This document shows, piece by piece, positions 19,299-28,616 of a stretch of 64,000 nt of DNA (position 1 is its first letter; the number at the start of each line of letters is the position of its first letter). The DNA lies in contig NZ_VEEP01000007.1 in NCBI RefSeq assembly GCF_007678455.1, positions 272,693 through 336,692 on the forward strand, written 5' to 3'. The position numbers were made by a program, and so were the translations under genes. The notes under the pieces are model-generated. The model ran no database searches. It saw only the letters and a program-made list of their open reading frames with translations, and had not been told where the DNA came from. The stretch is from Cytobacillus oceanisediminis 2691. GTDB lineage: Bacteria > Bacillota > Bacilli > Bacillales > Cytobacillaceae.

Positions 19299-20389
19299 AT
19301 AATATGAAAAATCGGATAACCTTAATGCAATATATCTTTTTAATACATGGCGTGCAAATGGGTGTTGGGGTACTGACTTTGCCACGTGAACTAGCGGAGA
19401 TAGCAGGAACCGATGGCTGGATTGCGATCTTCATTTCCTGGTCGATTTCAACTCTTGCTAGTTTATTGATCATACAAATCATGAAGAAACACCCGAATGG
19501 AACGCTTCTTGATTTATTAACCCATTATTTTGGCAAATGGGTCGGGAAAGCAGGAACGATCTTGTTTGGGTTATATTTTGCTTTATTAGCTCATGTGATA
19601 TTTATTAGGGAAGCACTTTTTATCCAGGCATGGATTTTACCTTATACTGAGGTGTATGTAACGATTTTGTTGTTATCAATACCCAGCTATCTTATAGCCA
19701 GAAAGAACATCAACATTTTAGGAAGGTATTCAGAACTCGTCTTTTTCATGACCTTGTGGACGGTGGCCATTTATTTAATTCCTTTGAAGAATGCCGAGTG
19801 GCTTAATCTGCTTCCCGTAATAAAGGAAGGATGGCTCCCAATCTTTAAAGCTGCAAAAACGGCTATCTTTTCATTCGTTGGTTTTGAAATTGCCTTTTTT
19901 CTTTATCCCTTTTTGCACAAGAAAGAAAAAGCATCATTGGGGATTGTGATTGCCAATAGCTTGTCGCTTCTCGCATTCTTGACGATCACAATAGGAGCCT
20001 TTGCTTTTTTCAGTCCCGATGAAATTACGGCATATAATGAACCGACTATTGCCAAATTGAAAGTCCTTGAATTCAAGTTTATTGAAAGATTGGAAATTGT
20101 CTTTTTTTCCTTTTATTTGTTTGTTATGTCTACTACCGTACTGCCACTCATGTATTTAACGGTTTTTTGCACAACTCGGCTGACAGGAAATCAAAATAAC
20201 AATAGGCATTTATTCTTGCTTTTGCTGATTGAAGGGATTTACGTGATTTTGTTTCCTCCCACTCTCGATCAAAATACCTTTCTTCAGCAAATAACGGAAC
20301 AGTTTAGTTTGCTTCTAGCATTTGCTTTTCCTCTTTGTTTGTGGGGGGGGTTAAAGATACGAGGGCTTTTTAAAAGGAGGGCATCTTAA
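19295..20389 (+). CDS. Spore germination protein, GerB family (permease-like B subunit)
   Basis: 364 residues with about ten membrane helices, typical of the endospore germination permease family (APC superfamily), which holds the germinant site. The start, MQYIFLIHGVQMGVGVLTLPRELAE, is characteristic. ATGA overlap with the A subunit and a 1-base overlap with the C subunit imply coupled translation. The germinant cannot be told from the sequence. Confidence 0.92.
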   Translation: MNNMKNRITLMQYIFLIHGVQMGVGVLTLPRELAEIAGTDGWIAIFISWSISTLASLLIIQIMKKHPNGTLLDLLTHYFGKWVGKAGTILFGLYFALLAHVIFIREALFIQAWILPYTEVYVTILLLSIPSYLIARKNINILGRYSELVFFMTLWTVAIYLIPLKNAEWLNLLPVIKEGWLPIFKAAKTAIFSFVGFEIAFFLYPFLHKKEKASLGIVIANSLSLLAFLTITIGAFAFFSPDEITAYNEPTIAKLKVLEFKFIERLEIVFFSFYLFVMSTTVLPLMYLTVFCTTRLTGNQNNNRHLFLLLLIEGIYVILFPPTLDQNTFLQQITEQFSLLLAFAFPLCLWGGLKIRGLFKRRAS

Positions 20390-21504
20390 TGAAACGCCTG
20401 TTTCTAACCTTACCTTTGTTGATTCTTGTTGCCTTGCTTTCAAGTTGCGGAGGAAATGTCCCGCTGGAAGACTTAACGATTTCATTGATTCTAGGCATTG
20501 ATCTGGATGATGAAAACAACCTGATTATTTCTGAATCAAGTCCAGTATTCAATAAAGAGAGCAAAAAAAATACAGAAACCTATCAGGTAAAGGCTAAATC
20601 AATCAGGGAATCCCGGAAATATTTTGATGTGAAAGCCACAGGTGAAGTCACTGCGGCGAAAATTCAAATTTTACTGATTGGAAAACGCGTACTTAAACAT
20701 GAAGGCTGGTTTTCTCTTCTGGATACAGTATATCGGAATCCCACCTTTTCCCTGAATACAAGGGTAATCGTGGTGGATGGCCCTGTCTCGGATGTTATTT
20801 ATTTTGAACCCGATAATAAACCGCAATTACCTTTATATTTGAAAGAAGTGATTGATAAAAACAGTGATCGTACGCAGACTGTAATGACCACACTCCAGGT
20901 GCTGCATCGGCAAATGTACGAAAAGGGAATGACGCCGTCTATATCGGAAATAAAAAAAGAAAAAGACCTTGAACTTGTCGGGGTATCATTGTTGGATAAG
21001 AAGGGAAAGATTGTAGACACGCTCAGTATTCAAGAATCTGCTCTCCTCATAGTCCTCCAGGATCAAAAGAAGAAGGAATTGACCTATTCCCTGGAACTCC
21101 CCGCGCTGGAGGATGAAATGGAGGTTTTTAATACTAAAGAAGTAAGCATAGATGTAAGGCGAGTTCAATCTAACGTAAAGACCAAATATGCCCAGGGGAA
21201 ATTCCATTTTCATTATAAGATTAATTTGGGTGTTAATATTGTAGAGCGCTTATTTCCTAAAGACAGTGTAAAAGATGAAGAGTTAGAGAAAATGATTGAG
21301 AAAGAATTGAAATCAAAGTTCGAAGAAGTCATTAAAAAAGTCCAGGACCACAAAATTGACCCCATCGGGCTTGGAATCTATGCAAGAGCCTATGAATATG
21401 AACATTACAAAAAAGTGCAGGATGATTGGGGCAAAGCTCTTTCGGAAGCAAATATTGATATGGACTTAAATATAGAAATAAAATCGATGGGGGCGACAAA
21501 GTAA
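20389..21504 (+). CDS. Spore germination lipoprotein, Ger(x)C family (C subunit)
   Basis: 371 residues. The signal peptide ends in a lipobox, LLSSC, with Cys at about 20, so it is an outer-leaflet lipoprotein. The family marks are ISLILGIDLDDENNL and a C-terminal domain ending with the helix that contains GLGIYARAYEYEHYKK. Third member of the receptor. Preceded by AAAGGAGGG inside the B gene. Confidence 0.93.
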   Translation: MKRLFLTLPLLILVALLSSCGGNVPLEDLTISLILGIDLDDENNLIISESSPVFNKESKKNTETYQVKAKSIRESRKYFDVKATGEVTAAKIQILLIGKRVLKHEGWFSLLDTVYRNPTFSLNTRVIVVDGPVSDVIYFEPDNKPQLPLYLKEVIDKNSDRTQTVMTTLQVLHRQMYEKGMTPSISEIKKEKDLELVGVSLLDKKGKIVDTLSIQESALLIVLQDQKKKELTYSLELPALEDEMEVFNTKEVSIDVRRVQSNVKTKYAQGKFHFHYKINLGVNIVERLFPKDSVKDEELEKMIEKELKSKFEEVIKKVQDHKIDPIGLGIYARAYEYEHYKKVQDDWGKALSEANIDMDLNIEIKSMGATK

Positions 21505-21593
21505 TAAAAAAATGTTAGAGAGCTTTTTAAGCCTGCTGATTGTTCTATTTTTTTCTGCAAATTGAAAGCGTCAAAAACAGTTTACCAAGGGAG

Positions 21594-21675
21594 GGGTGAC
21601 CCAGAAAAAAGTCGTTCATACAACTTTTTGAGTCACCCATATTTGAATAGGTGAAGGGATATTGTTGCTTCACCT
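21594..21675. terminator. Two hairpins between convergent ger and kinase genes
   Basis: Hairpin one: GGGTGAC (21594) with GTCACCC (21638), with GAAAAAAGT/AACTTTTT inside. Hairpin two: AGGTGAAG (21649) with CTTCACCT (21675), followed by a T-rich stretch. Both lie between two convergent genes, so termination in both directions is likely, though the T tracts are imperfect. Confidence 0.6.
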
Positions 21676-21689
21676 GTTATTTCTTGCTC

Positions 21690-22784
21690 TTACTCAGAAA
21701 ACATCTTTATGATTTCATGAAGTTTTTCAGGCTTCAAAACTGGGGATATTGATTCCTCAGTTTGAAGGGTAAGCGCAGCACCAGCAAGGCCTAATTGACA
21801 CGAGCCGATTAACGATTCTTTCATCATCATCCCATAGATGGCACATGAAGCAAATGCGTCATCTGCTCCAGTGACATCAATAATGTCAGTTGTAAATGGC
21901 GGCAAATGCCCGGATTCATCAGATGACGAGTAAAAAACACCTTCATTCCCAAGTGTTACAATGATTTGTTTAACCCCACGCTGCCTAATTTTTTCACAGG
22001 CTAACTGGCAGTCCGTGATAGATTCTATTCTCATATCTGACAGGACTTCGGCTTCTTCCCGGGTCGGGAGCAGTAATTCTACTCCGTCAAGGCGAACAGG
22101 CAATCTTTGTGCTTTCGTTGAAGATACTGGATCAATATATAAAGGAATGCTTTCATCTCTGCAGCGTTTAATTAAATATCGTATACTGTCCTCAGGAATA
22201 TTCGTATCCAGAAAAACAGCCTGTGAAGCAGCGATATGGGACCATTTTTCTTCAAACATGGAGGTTGTGATTTTTTCATATATAGTCATGTCAGCCATCG
22301 CAACAATACTTTCACCATCAACATCTAACAATGCTGTGTAATTGCCTGTCCGTTCCATTGGCAATACCCATACCTGACTAATATCGACACCAACACTTTT
22401 CGTCTCCTTCAATAACCAGTTTCCTTCTTTGTCCTCTCCGACACATGCAATTAGAGATGTGCTGACGCCGAGCCTGCTTAAATTTTCGGCAAAATTGCGA
22501 GCCACCCCGCCACATGTTTCGGTAATTCTTACTGGATTTGAAGAATATAAGCGTACCTTCTGATTCGTCCGTGCTTTACGGTCTGTGTTTGCCCCGCCAA
22601 TACACACGATTGACGATTCTTCTCCAAGTATATAACCGCGCCCTTTGATCTCTCCGCGTCTTGTCAGGTTGGCAATATAGTTAGCAACAGCAGGTCGGGA
22701 TAACCCTACCTTGCTTGATAATTCCTGTTGTGAAATGAAAGGATTCATTCTTATATGGTGTAAAATTTGCTTCTCTTTATCCAT
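21690..22784 (-). CDS. PfkB-family kinase with N-terminal helix-turn-helix (pseudouridine kinase-like)
   Basis: 364 residues. Residues 1-55 form a winged helix (NPFISQQELSSKVGLSRPAVANYIANL). The rest is a ribokinase-fold kinase starting IVCIGGANTDRKA, with GGVARNFAENLSRLG and the catalytic end DVTGADDAFASCA. The Asp of the GAxD anion hole is kept; the usual GAGD is GADD. Similar HTH-kinase proteins are annotated as nucleoside or pseudouridine kinases. It is divergent from a second kinase and psuG, so it may both phosphorylate and regulate. RBS GTGAGG before ATG at 22784. Confidence 0.82.
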   Translation of the reverse strand: MDKEKQILHHIRMNPFISQQELSSKVGLSRPAVANYIANLTRRGEIKGRGYILGEESSIVCIGGANTDRKARTNQKVRLYSSNPVRITETCGGVARNFAENLSRLGVSTSLIACVGEDKEGNWLLKETKSVGVDISQVWVLPMERTGNYTALLDVDGESIVAMADMTIYEKITTSMFEEKWSHIAASQAVFLDTNIPEDSIRYLIKRCRDESIPLYIDPVSSTKAQRLPVRLDGVELLLPTREEAEVLSDMRIESITDCQLACEKIRQRGVKQIIVTLGNEGVFYSSSDESGHLPPFTTDIIDVTGADDAFASCAIYGMMMKESLIGSCQLGLAGAALTLQTEESISPVLKPEKLHEIIKMFSE

Positions 22785-22799
22785 GAGACAACCTCACTT

Positions 22800-23025
22800 C
22801 CCGAAAAACCATAGTTTTTCAACTCAACGTGAATAGATTTTCAAATTTAATTTCATCTCGTTAAGCTTTTGCAGAATCAACTGATTGTTTTTTTTGATAG
22901 TTGTTTTAATCAATCCATTATAACCAAAAAAACAACGGCAAAAAAGCCCCTGTAAAATGGGACGATTAAAATGCATTTTCCAGTAATTGATGTTCAATCT
23001 AGAGACTACTATTCTTTTAAACTCA
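22800..23025. other. Divergent intergenic region of the pseudouridine locus
   Basis: AT-rich spacer between the two divergent kinase genes. No promoter for the minus-strand gene was recognised. The plus-strand promoter and operator are listed separately. Confidence 0.4.
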
Positions 23026-23053
23026 TTGACAAATAAAAAAGAAAGCGTATACT
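23026..23053 (+). promoter_or_regulatory. Sigma-A promoter of psuK-psuG
   Basis: TTGACA at 23026-23031 and TATACT at 23048-23053 with a 16-bp spacer, close to consensus, ending 54 bases before the kinase start. Confidence 0.85.
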
Positions 23054-23060
23054 AAACTTA

Positions 23061-23077
23061 TGTTTATTAAATAAACA
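23061..23077. promoter_or_regulatory. Operator palindrome of psuK-psuG
   Basis: TGTTTATT-A-AATAAACA, a perfect 8-1-8 inverted repeat, lies at about the expected transcription start just after the -10 box. A bound repressor there would block initiation. The helix-turn-helix kinase encoded divergently is the nearest candidate regulator; this is inference. Confidence 0.65.
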
Positions 23078-23107
23078 AATGTTTTGAACTTGGGAAGGGG
23101 GGATAAA

Positions 23108-24085
23108 ATGACGAAGGAAATGGCCGAAGCATTCAAGGAAACAAATCCTATCATTTGCATTGGCGGAGCCAATCTTGATCGAAAATTTTATGCGAAGTTT
23201 GACATAACTAGCGAAACTTCCAATCCTGTCAAATCTTCTACATCGGTTGGCGGAGTAGCCAGAAATATTGCCGAAAACCTGGGCAGATTAGGGGAAGAAG
23301 TCATCCTTTTAACAGCAAGAGGAAACGATGCTGAATGGATTGGAATCTATGATTCATCATCCCCGTTCATGAATCTGGAGTATGTCACGCTATTTAAAGA
23401 TTCTTCAACGGGAACTTATACGGCCGTTTTGGACCGAAATGGCCATTTATCAGTCGCGTTAGCGGATATGGATATTTACGAAAAAATCACTCCTGAACTG
23501 TTAATCAGTAATATCCACATTCTCAAAAGAGCTAAATGTATCGTTGCTGATTTGAATTGTCCAAGTGAAACGATTGATTATCTATGTTCTTTCACTTCTC
23601 AGCATCAAATTCCATTTGTGATCATCCCTGTTTCATCCCCAAAAATGAATAGGCTTACAAAATCGCTGCATGGTGTCAGCTGGCTGATCGTAAACAAGGA
23701 TGAAACCGAAACATTCATGAACATGAATATCCTGGATGTTCAAGACTGGGAAAATGCTGTAAAGAAATGGTTAGAATTAGGTGTGAAAAATGTGATTGTC
23801 ACTAATGGCTCAAAAGGTGTGATGGCGGGAGTCGAAAATGGAGAGCTATCTTACTTTCCGGCAATCGAAACACCAAAGGTTGTAGATGTAACAGGTGCAG
23901 GAGATTCCTTTTGCTCAGGAGTCATTTATTCCTGGTTACAAAATAAAGAAATGGACTACATTATCAAGTCAGGTTTGATCAATGCCCATAAAACGATCAT
24001 GTCAAAATATACAGTTAGACAAGAGTTAACGCAAAAACAATTTATCTTAGATATGGAGGAATTAAAAAATGAAACAATATATTGA
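23108..24085 (+). CDS. psuK: PfkB-family pseudouridine kinase
   Basis: 325 residues of ribokinase fold. IICIGGANLDRKFYAKFD at the N terminus, GGVARNIAENLGRLG for substrate binding, DVTGAGDSFCSGV with the catalytic Asp at the C terminus. Phosphorylates pseudouridine to its 5'-phosphate, the substrate of PsuG next door. The ATG at 23108 follows AAGGGGGG; the upstream ATG at 23084 has no site. It overlaps psuG by 17 bases. The kinase substrate is inferred mainly from psuG. Confidence 0.85.
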   Translation: MTKEMAEAFKETNPIICIGGANLDRKFYAKFDITSETSNPVKSSTSVGGVARNIAENLGRLGEEVILLTARGNDAEWIGIYDSSSPFMNLEYVTLFKDSSTGTYTAVLDRNGHLSVALADMDIYEKITPELLISNIHILKRAKCIVADLNCPSETIDYLCSFTSQHQIPFVIIPVSSPKMNRLTKSLHGVSWLIVNKDETETFMNMNILDVQDWENAVKKWLELGVKNVIVTNGSKGVMAGVENGELSYFPAIETPKVVDVTGAGDSFCSGVIYSWLQNKEMDYIIKSGLINAHKTIMSKYTVRQELTQKQFILDMEELKNETIY

Positions 24086-24986
24086 ATTATCAGCAGAGGT
24101 ACAACAAGCAAAAAAGGAAGGGAAAGCTATCGTTGCATTGGAATCCACGATTATTTCCCATGGTATGCCGTATCCGCAAAACGTTAAAATGGCCCGTGAG
24201 GTTGAACAAATTGTTCGGGATAACGGTGCTGTCCCAGCAACAATTGCCATCATTGATGGGAAAATCAAAATTGGTTTAACAGATGATGAATTAGAATTGT
24301 TTGGAAAAAGTTCTGGTGTTGCAAAGGTATCAAGGCGTGATCTTGCGCAAATCGTTGCCACAAAACAACTAGGCGCGACCACTGTTGCATCCACCATGAT
24401 TTGTGCTGACTTAGCGGATATCAAAATCTTCGTGACAGGCGGTATTGGCGGGGTTCATAAAGGAGCAGAAAGAACCATGGATATCTCGGCTGACCTCGAA
24501 GAGCTTGCTCAAACGGATGTAGCAGTCATCTGTGCAGGTGCTAAATCAATTCTTGACCTGGCGCTTACTATGGAATACCTCGAAACAAAAGGAGTACCGG
24601 TAATTGGTTATGAAACAGAGTACCTTCCAGCATTCTATACGAGAAGCAGCGAACATAAATTAAACTTCTCCACAGATTCTGTCGACGTTATTGCCGAGAC
24701 ATTAAAAACAAAATGGGAACTAAACCTTAAAGGCGGAGCAGTGATTGCAAACCCGATCCCGGAAGAATTTGCTATGGATGAAGACTATATCAATTCCATT
24801 ATTGATCAAGCAGTGAAAGAAGCAGAAGAACAACATATCATCGGGAAAGACAGCACGCCATTCCTGCTCGGAAAAATCAAAGAATTAACAAACGGTAAAA
24901 GCCTTGATGCGAATATCGAATTAGTAAAACACAATGCTAAAGTAGGAACGCAAATTGCTGTCAGCTTTAACAGCCAAACGAAGTAA
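24069..24986 (+). CDS. psuG: Pseudouridine-5'-phosphate glycosidase
   Basis: 305 residues, the usual length. Begins with the family block ALESTIISHGMPYPQN, followed by VPATIAIIDGKIKIG, then TTVASTMICADLA and FVTGGIGGVHKGAE. Splits pseudouridine 5'-phosphate to uracil and ribose 5-phosphate (reversible, Mn-dependent in the family). TGGAGG lies before its ATG inside the end of the kinase gene. Together the pair salvages pseudouridine from RNA breakdown. Confidence 0.95.
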   Translation: MKQYIELSAEVQQAKKEGKAIVALESTIISHGMPYPQNVKMAREVEQIVRDNGAVPATIAIIDGKIKIGLTDDELELFGKSSGVAKVSRRDLAQIVATKQLGATTVASTMICADLADIKIFVTGGIGGVHKGAERTMDISADLEELAQTDVAVICAGAKSILDLALTMEYLETKGVPVIGYETEYLPAFYTRSSEHKLNFSTDSVDVIAETLKTKWELNLKGGAVIANPIPEEFAMDEDYINSIIDQAVKEAEEQHIIGKDSTPFLLGKIKELTNGKSLDANIELVKHNAKVGTQIAVSFNSQTK

Positions 24987-25007
24987 AATGAATTCTTAAT
25001 AAACCAA

Positions 25008-25066
25008 ACACAACTTCAATAGAGCGAAATCTATCAATCTTGGTTTCTGCTTTATTGAAGTTGTTT
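25008..25066 (+). terminator. Long hairpin after psuG
   Basis: ACAACTTCAAT (25010) pairs with ATTGAAGTTGT (25064), with a second partial stem AGAGCGAAATC/GGTTTCTGCTTT inside. The T tract is poor, so it may be a terminator or an RNA-stabilising stem. Confidence 0.55.
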
Positions 25067-25298
25067 ATAATATGCTTTTTAGTTATTGATGGTCAGCAAA
25101 ATACCGATCAGATAAATGCAGTGGTCGGCATACTAAGGCAAAAAATCTAAACAAGCGTATTAATATAGGAAAATACTTTTAATTCGAGACTCTTTAATTG
25201 AAAGTAATTAATAATAGGATTATTATTAAATTGTTCATTAAAGCAAATAATACAAATTGTATATGAAGTTGTTTTTAAAATCGAAAGGAGAATTTATA
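25067..25298. other. Intergenic region before SDR gene
   Basis: AT-rich DNA without a gene. I see no clear promoter, riboswitch or palindrome. Confidence 0.4.
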
Positions 25299-26042
25299 AT
25301 GGGTAAATTAGATGGGAAAGTAGCAATCATTACAGGGGCAGCACAAGGTATGGGTGCTATGCATGCTCGTAAATTTGTGGCAGAAGGCGCAAAAGTAGCG
25401 ATTACGGATCTTAATTTTGAAGGTGCACAAAAACTGGCCGATGAATTAGGAGACCATGCAATTGCGCTTAAATTAGATGTATCCAGTGAAGAGAACTGGG
25501 TAGAAGTTGTAGCAAAAACCGAAGAGGCATTTGGACCAATCAACGTCCTGGTAAACAATGCAGGAATTGGTATCTTCAAAACATTAGAAGAACTAACTGT
25601 AAAAGACTTCGAATTAACATTTAAAGTAGACGAGCTGGGTGTATTCTTAGGGATGCAAAAAGTACTTCCTTCAATGAAAAAAGCTGGCGTTGGTTCTATT
25701 GTTAACATTTCATCCGTAGATGGTTTGGTAAGTGCTCCAACCGCTATTGCTTATAGTGCTTCAAAGCATGCTGTAACCGGTATGACTAAAGGTGCTGCAA
25801 CCGAACTAGGGCAATATAACATCCGTGTGAATTCTGTCCATCCAGGAATTATCAAAACACCTATGGCTGACCAGCCAGATGTTGAAGAATATCTAAAACA
25901 ACTTGAAAAAGATATTCCCCTAAGAAGAAGGGCAGAAGTTGAAGAAGTGTCTAATTTAGTTGTATACCTTGCTTCTGATGATTCTAGTTACTCCACTGGA
26001 GCACAATTCGTTGTTGATGGCGGAATGATTTCAGATTTGTAA
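25299..26042 (+). CDS. Short-chain dehydrogenase/reductase
   Basis: 247 residues of classical SDR fold. TGAAQGMG is the NAD(P)-binding glycine motif, NNAGIG follows, and the catalytic Ser-Tyr-Lys set appears as ISSVDG and YSASK. The D at the end of beta-2 (ITDLNF) favours NAD. The closest types are 3-beta-hydroxysteroid or glucose dehydrogenase-like enzymes; the substrate is unknown. The ATG at 25299 has AAAGGAG nine bases upstream. Single gene with its own terminator. Confidence 0.88.
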   Translation: MGKLDGKVAIITGAAQGMGAMHARKFVAEGAKVAITDLNFEGAQKLADELGDHAIALKLDVSSEENWVEVVAKTEEAFGPINVLVNNAGIGIFKTLEELTVKDFELTFKVDELGVFLGMQKVLPSMKKAGVGSIVNISSVDGLVSAPTAIAYSASKHAVTGMTKGAATELGQYNIRVNSVHPGIIKTPMADQPDVEEYLKQLEKDIPLRRRAEVEEVSNLVVYLASDDSSYSTGAQFVVDGGMISDL

Positions 26043-26138
26043 TTGTACCAAACTTATTGGCATATAATCCAATCTAGTTCAATTAAATAAATTAAGTCTG
26101 TGCACGTGCACTATTTTAAGAGCATGTGGTAAAAAAAG

Positions 26139-26171
26139 GTCAGTTAAGTTAAAACTTAACTGGCTTTTTTT
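26139..26171 (+). terminator. Terminator of SDR gene
   Basis: CAGTTAAGTT pairs with AACTTAACTG across 2 bases, followed by seven T. Confidence 0.85.
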
Positions 26172-26213
26172 ATGAAGGGATATAATTCATATATGCTACA
26201 CGTAGGTTTCCAG

Positions 26214-26343
26214 ATGAATAAAGAGAGCTTAGGTACTCAGTTAAGATCAGAACGACTTAAAAGGAATATGTCTCAAAATCAATATGACAACCAGGACTCT
26301 AGGCCATATAGAAAATGACAAAGAAAACACAGAGGACAACTAG
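26214..26343 (+). pseudogene. Fragment of an XRE-type helix-turn-helix regulator
   Basis: MNKESLGTQLRSERLKRNMSQ resembles the first helices of an XRE/cI repressor. About 10 codons later, in another frame, RTLGHIENDKEN resembles the end of the same domain. A frameshift and a small deletion separate the halves, and a stop follows. A decayed regulator. Confidence 0.5.
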
Positions 26344-26472
26344 ATTTCTAAGAGATAAATCCTGAAAAAAGAAAATACCTCTCCCCTATTGTTAGTTATA
26401 AGTTTGACTTGTTTAAAGTAAATCGTTTTTATTCCGATATACACTGTAGCCACAAACAAGGAGATGGATACA

Positions 26473-26832
26473 TTGAGTTTAGAATCACTTACAGCAAAGA
26501 TAAACAAAAACGTAGAAGAAATGGAACTTGCTATCGCAAGGGTTTATATTGAAGAAAACATTGAAATCTTAAATGAACATAGAAATATGTTAAATAAAAA
26601 TGCAAGGGAGTTATTGGACTTCCTCTTGCAAATGCAGGTTCATGATGGGCAGCCATTGACAAGAAAGGATATGGCTATCATAAATACAATTAATACATAC
26701 GCCAATAAGTTCGACGTAAGAGGAATAAAAATGATTGTAAAGGACCATCCCAACTTACTGATTAGAAAAGATACACCAGCATATCTAAACGCAGATGCAA
26801 AAATTATCCTAGAAGGCATGAAAGCAATCTAA
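26473..26832 (+). CDS. Hypothetical protein, helical
   Basis: 119 residues from the TTG at 26473, which has AAGGAG nine bases upstream; an ATG at 26464 touches that site and is a worse start. Helical, no membrane segment, no motif that I recognise. A good terminator follows, which supports it as a real gene. Confidence 0.6.
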   Translation: MSLESLTAKINKNVEEMELAIARVYIEENIEILNEHRNMLNKNARELLDFLLQMQVHDGQPLTRKDMAIINTINTYANKFDVRGIKMIVKDHPNLLIRKDTPAYLNADAKIILEGMKAI

Positions 26833-26854
26833 AAAAATCAATATACCTTACAAA

Positions 26855-26880
26855 GCCCTTCGTCTGAGAAGGGTTTTTTC
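26855..26880 (+). terminator. Terminator of hypothetical gene
   Basis: CCCTTC-GTCTGA-GAAGGG followed by six T. Confidence 0.88.
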
Positions 26881-27173
26881 ATTTCTGTCAGAACGGGCTA
26901 ATGGTGTTTAAACAATTTTTAATGGGAATTCAAAACTGGCTTCATATTTTATGAGGGTTTTTCTGGTTAAGCCAATGGAGATTATTTACTTGTAATTAAG
27001 TATTTTAGAGGGGACACAAAGTTAATGAACTAGCAAAGCAAGATAGTTATAACGATATTCGGCTTAGCAAGCCAGATTAATGGCGGAGGTTGTTCAACTA
27101 ATTATTTCTAAGTATTTACATATATGAGATTTAAAGGTTAAATTAAATGGAATTAGATTTTTAGGAGTTTAAT
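26881..27173. other. Intergenic region
   Basis: No gene. One small hairpin, GGCTTAGCAAGCC near 27061. Otherwise nothing recognised. Confidence 0.4.
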
Positions 27174-27737
27174 ATGACAACTATTCTTGGAATATTGATT
27201 GTGTTTGGTTTAATAATTTTAGCAGTTAGCATTTGGAAGAAAAGTAGGTTTTTATCAATTTGTCTAACAGTTCCAGTTTTTTTTGTTTTATTCATTATTG
27301 GATACGTAGTCTTTAACTCTTGGTATCATACAACTTCTGAATCCCTGGAGATTAGTGTGGAAAGAGAAAAGCAACGATATTCTCTTTCAGGTGTTTGGGT
27401 GAAACCCATGGATAACTACAGATTCGTCACCGATTATATTGTATTTTACGTTCCGGATAATATAAAGTTGTCCAATGTGAAACGTAACAGATACAAAGAC
27501 TATAACGAGATGGATTATAAGGGATTAGAGGCAGCAGTTCACAAAAGCTTAAAAGAAATAGATGCACCTAAATTGCAACCTCAACTTTTTGATATTGAGA
27601 CAACTAAGGAGTTTCGCATTTCTTTTGCTTTCCCAGAAAACATAAACCCCAGCGATATTAAAGTCTATTATGTCCATATTAGAGAAGAACCAATGGATTC
27701 GTTGGAGTTTTGGTTTAAGGAAATTGATTTAAAATAG
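27174..27737 (+). CDS. Hypothetical membrane protein
   Basis: 187 residues. Two N-terminal membrane helices (about 3-20 and 27-48), then about 135 residues of soluble domain, probably outside the cell. Not recognised. Preceded by TAGGAG. It sits in an AT-rich block of unrelated single genes. Confidence 0.65.
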   Translation: MTTILGILIVFGLIILAVSIWKKSRFLSICLTVPVFFVLFIIGYVVFNSWYHTTSESLEISVEREKQRYSLSGVWVKPMDNYRFVTDYIVFYVPDNIKLSNVKRNRYKDYNEMDYKGLEAAVHKSLKEIDAPKLQPQLFDIETTKEFRISFAFPENINPSDIKVYYVHIREEPMDSLEFWFKEIDLK

Positions 27738-27851
27738 GGTGACTTTCTATTCAACACCGATTCTGGAAGTGCTGCCATTATGGGATCTCATATTTTTAGC
27801 TATTAAGAGGCTCTTAGTACTAGGAAGATATATTAATTAAAGAGGGATATA

Positions 27852-28421
27852 ATGAAAACTTATATATATTTGCTGAGGCACGGTGATTCCCCAAAAGTTG
27901 GAGATGAAAGAACAAGAGAACTAACTGAAAAAGGAGTCTCAGACTCTAAACGAATTGCTCAACTTTTAAAAAGTGAGTGCATTGATGCTGTTATCTCGAG
28001 TCCTTACAAACGTTCCATCCAAACTGTTCAACAGTTAGCAATAGAATTAGGACAGGAAATTTTAGTAATTGAAGAACTTAAAGAAAGAGTCTTTTCTGCT
28101 GAAAATTCTCGAATACCTAACAAGGCATTATACCCTTTATTAGAAAGGTCATTTGCTGATTCAAAATATGCTTTAAAGGGAGGAGAATCTAATGCTGATT
28201 GTCAGAAACGAGCAATAAAGGCTTTAAAAGAAATATTGAATACCTATAGAGGACAAAAAGTACTTTTAGGTACTCACGGGGCTATTATGACATTAATGTT
28301 AAGGTATTATGACAATAAGTACGATTTGAACTTCTTATTAAATACATCAAAACCAGATATATACAAGATGGAATTCATCGGACAGGAATTAGTAGATATT
28401 CAAAGGTTATGGACTAGTTAA
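27852..28421 (+). CDS. Histidine phosphatase family protein
   Basis: 189 residues. The catalytic RHG motif is at YLLRHGDSP near the N terminus; ISSPYKRSIQTVQQLA provides the second Arg, and GTHGAI the second His. Members remove phosphate from small molecules or proteins through a phosphohistidine intermediate. The substrate is unknown. GAGGG lies before the ATG. Confidence 0.85.
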   Translation: MKTYIYLLRHGDSPKVGDERTRELTEKGVSDSKRIAQLLKSECIDAVISSPYKRSIQTVQQLAIELGQEILVIEELKERVFSAENSRIPNKALYPLLERSFADSKYALKGGESNADCQKRAIKALKEILNTYRGQKVLLGTHGAIMTLMLRYYDNKYDLNFLLNTSKPDIYKMEFIGQELVDIQRLWTS

Positions 28422-28475
28422 AAGTTGTTAACTAACAATAGGACGATAATATTTTGTCAGTGTTGTGTTAAATAA

Positions 28476-28500
28476 AGAGTTGCTGCAGCATCTCTTTTTC
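28476..28500 (+). terminator. Terminator after phosphatase gene
   Basis: AGAGTTGC-TGCA-GCATCTCT with one mismatch, followed by T5. Confidence 0.6.
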
Positions 28501-28616
28501 TTGCTCCACTAACGATTGCAGAAGAGTTAAATACGAACTTATAAATAGCTGCAACGATAAAGAATGCTTTTACTCTAATAAATTAACATTTTCGAAGTCA
28601 AAATTTCGAGGAAATA

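Noticed and set aside
26101..26110. Palindrome TGCACGTGCA
   Set aside because: Ten bases only, between a stop codon and a terminator, with no promoter near it.
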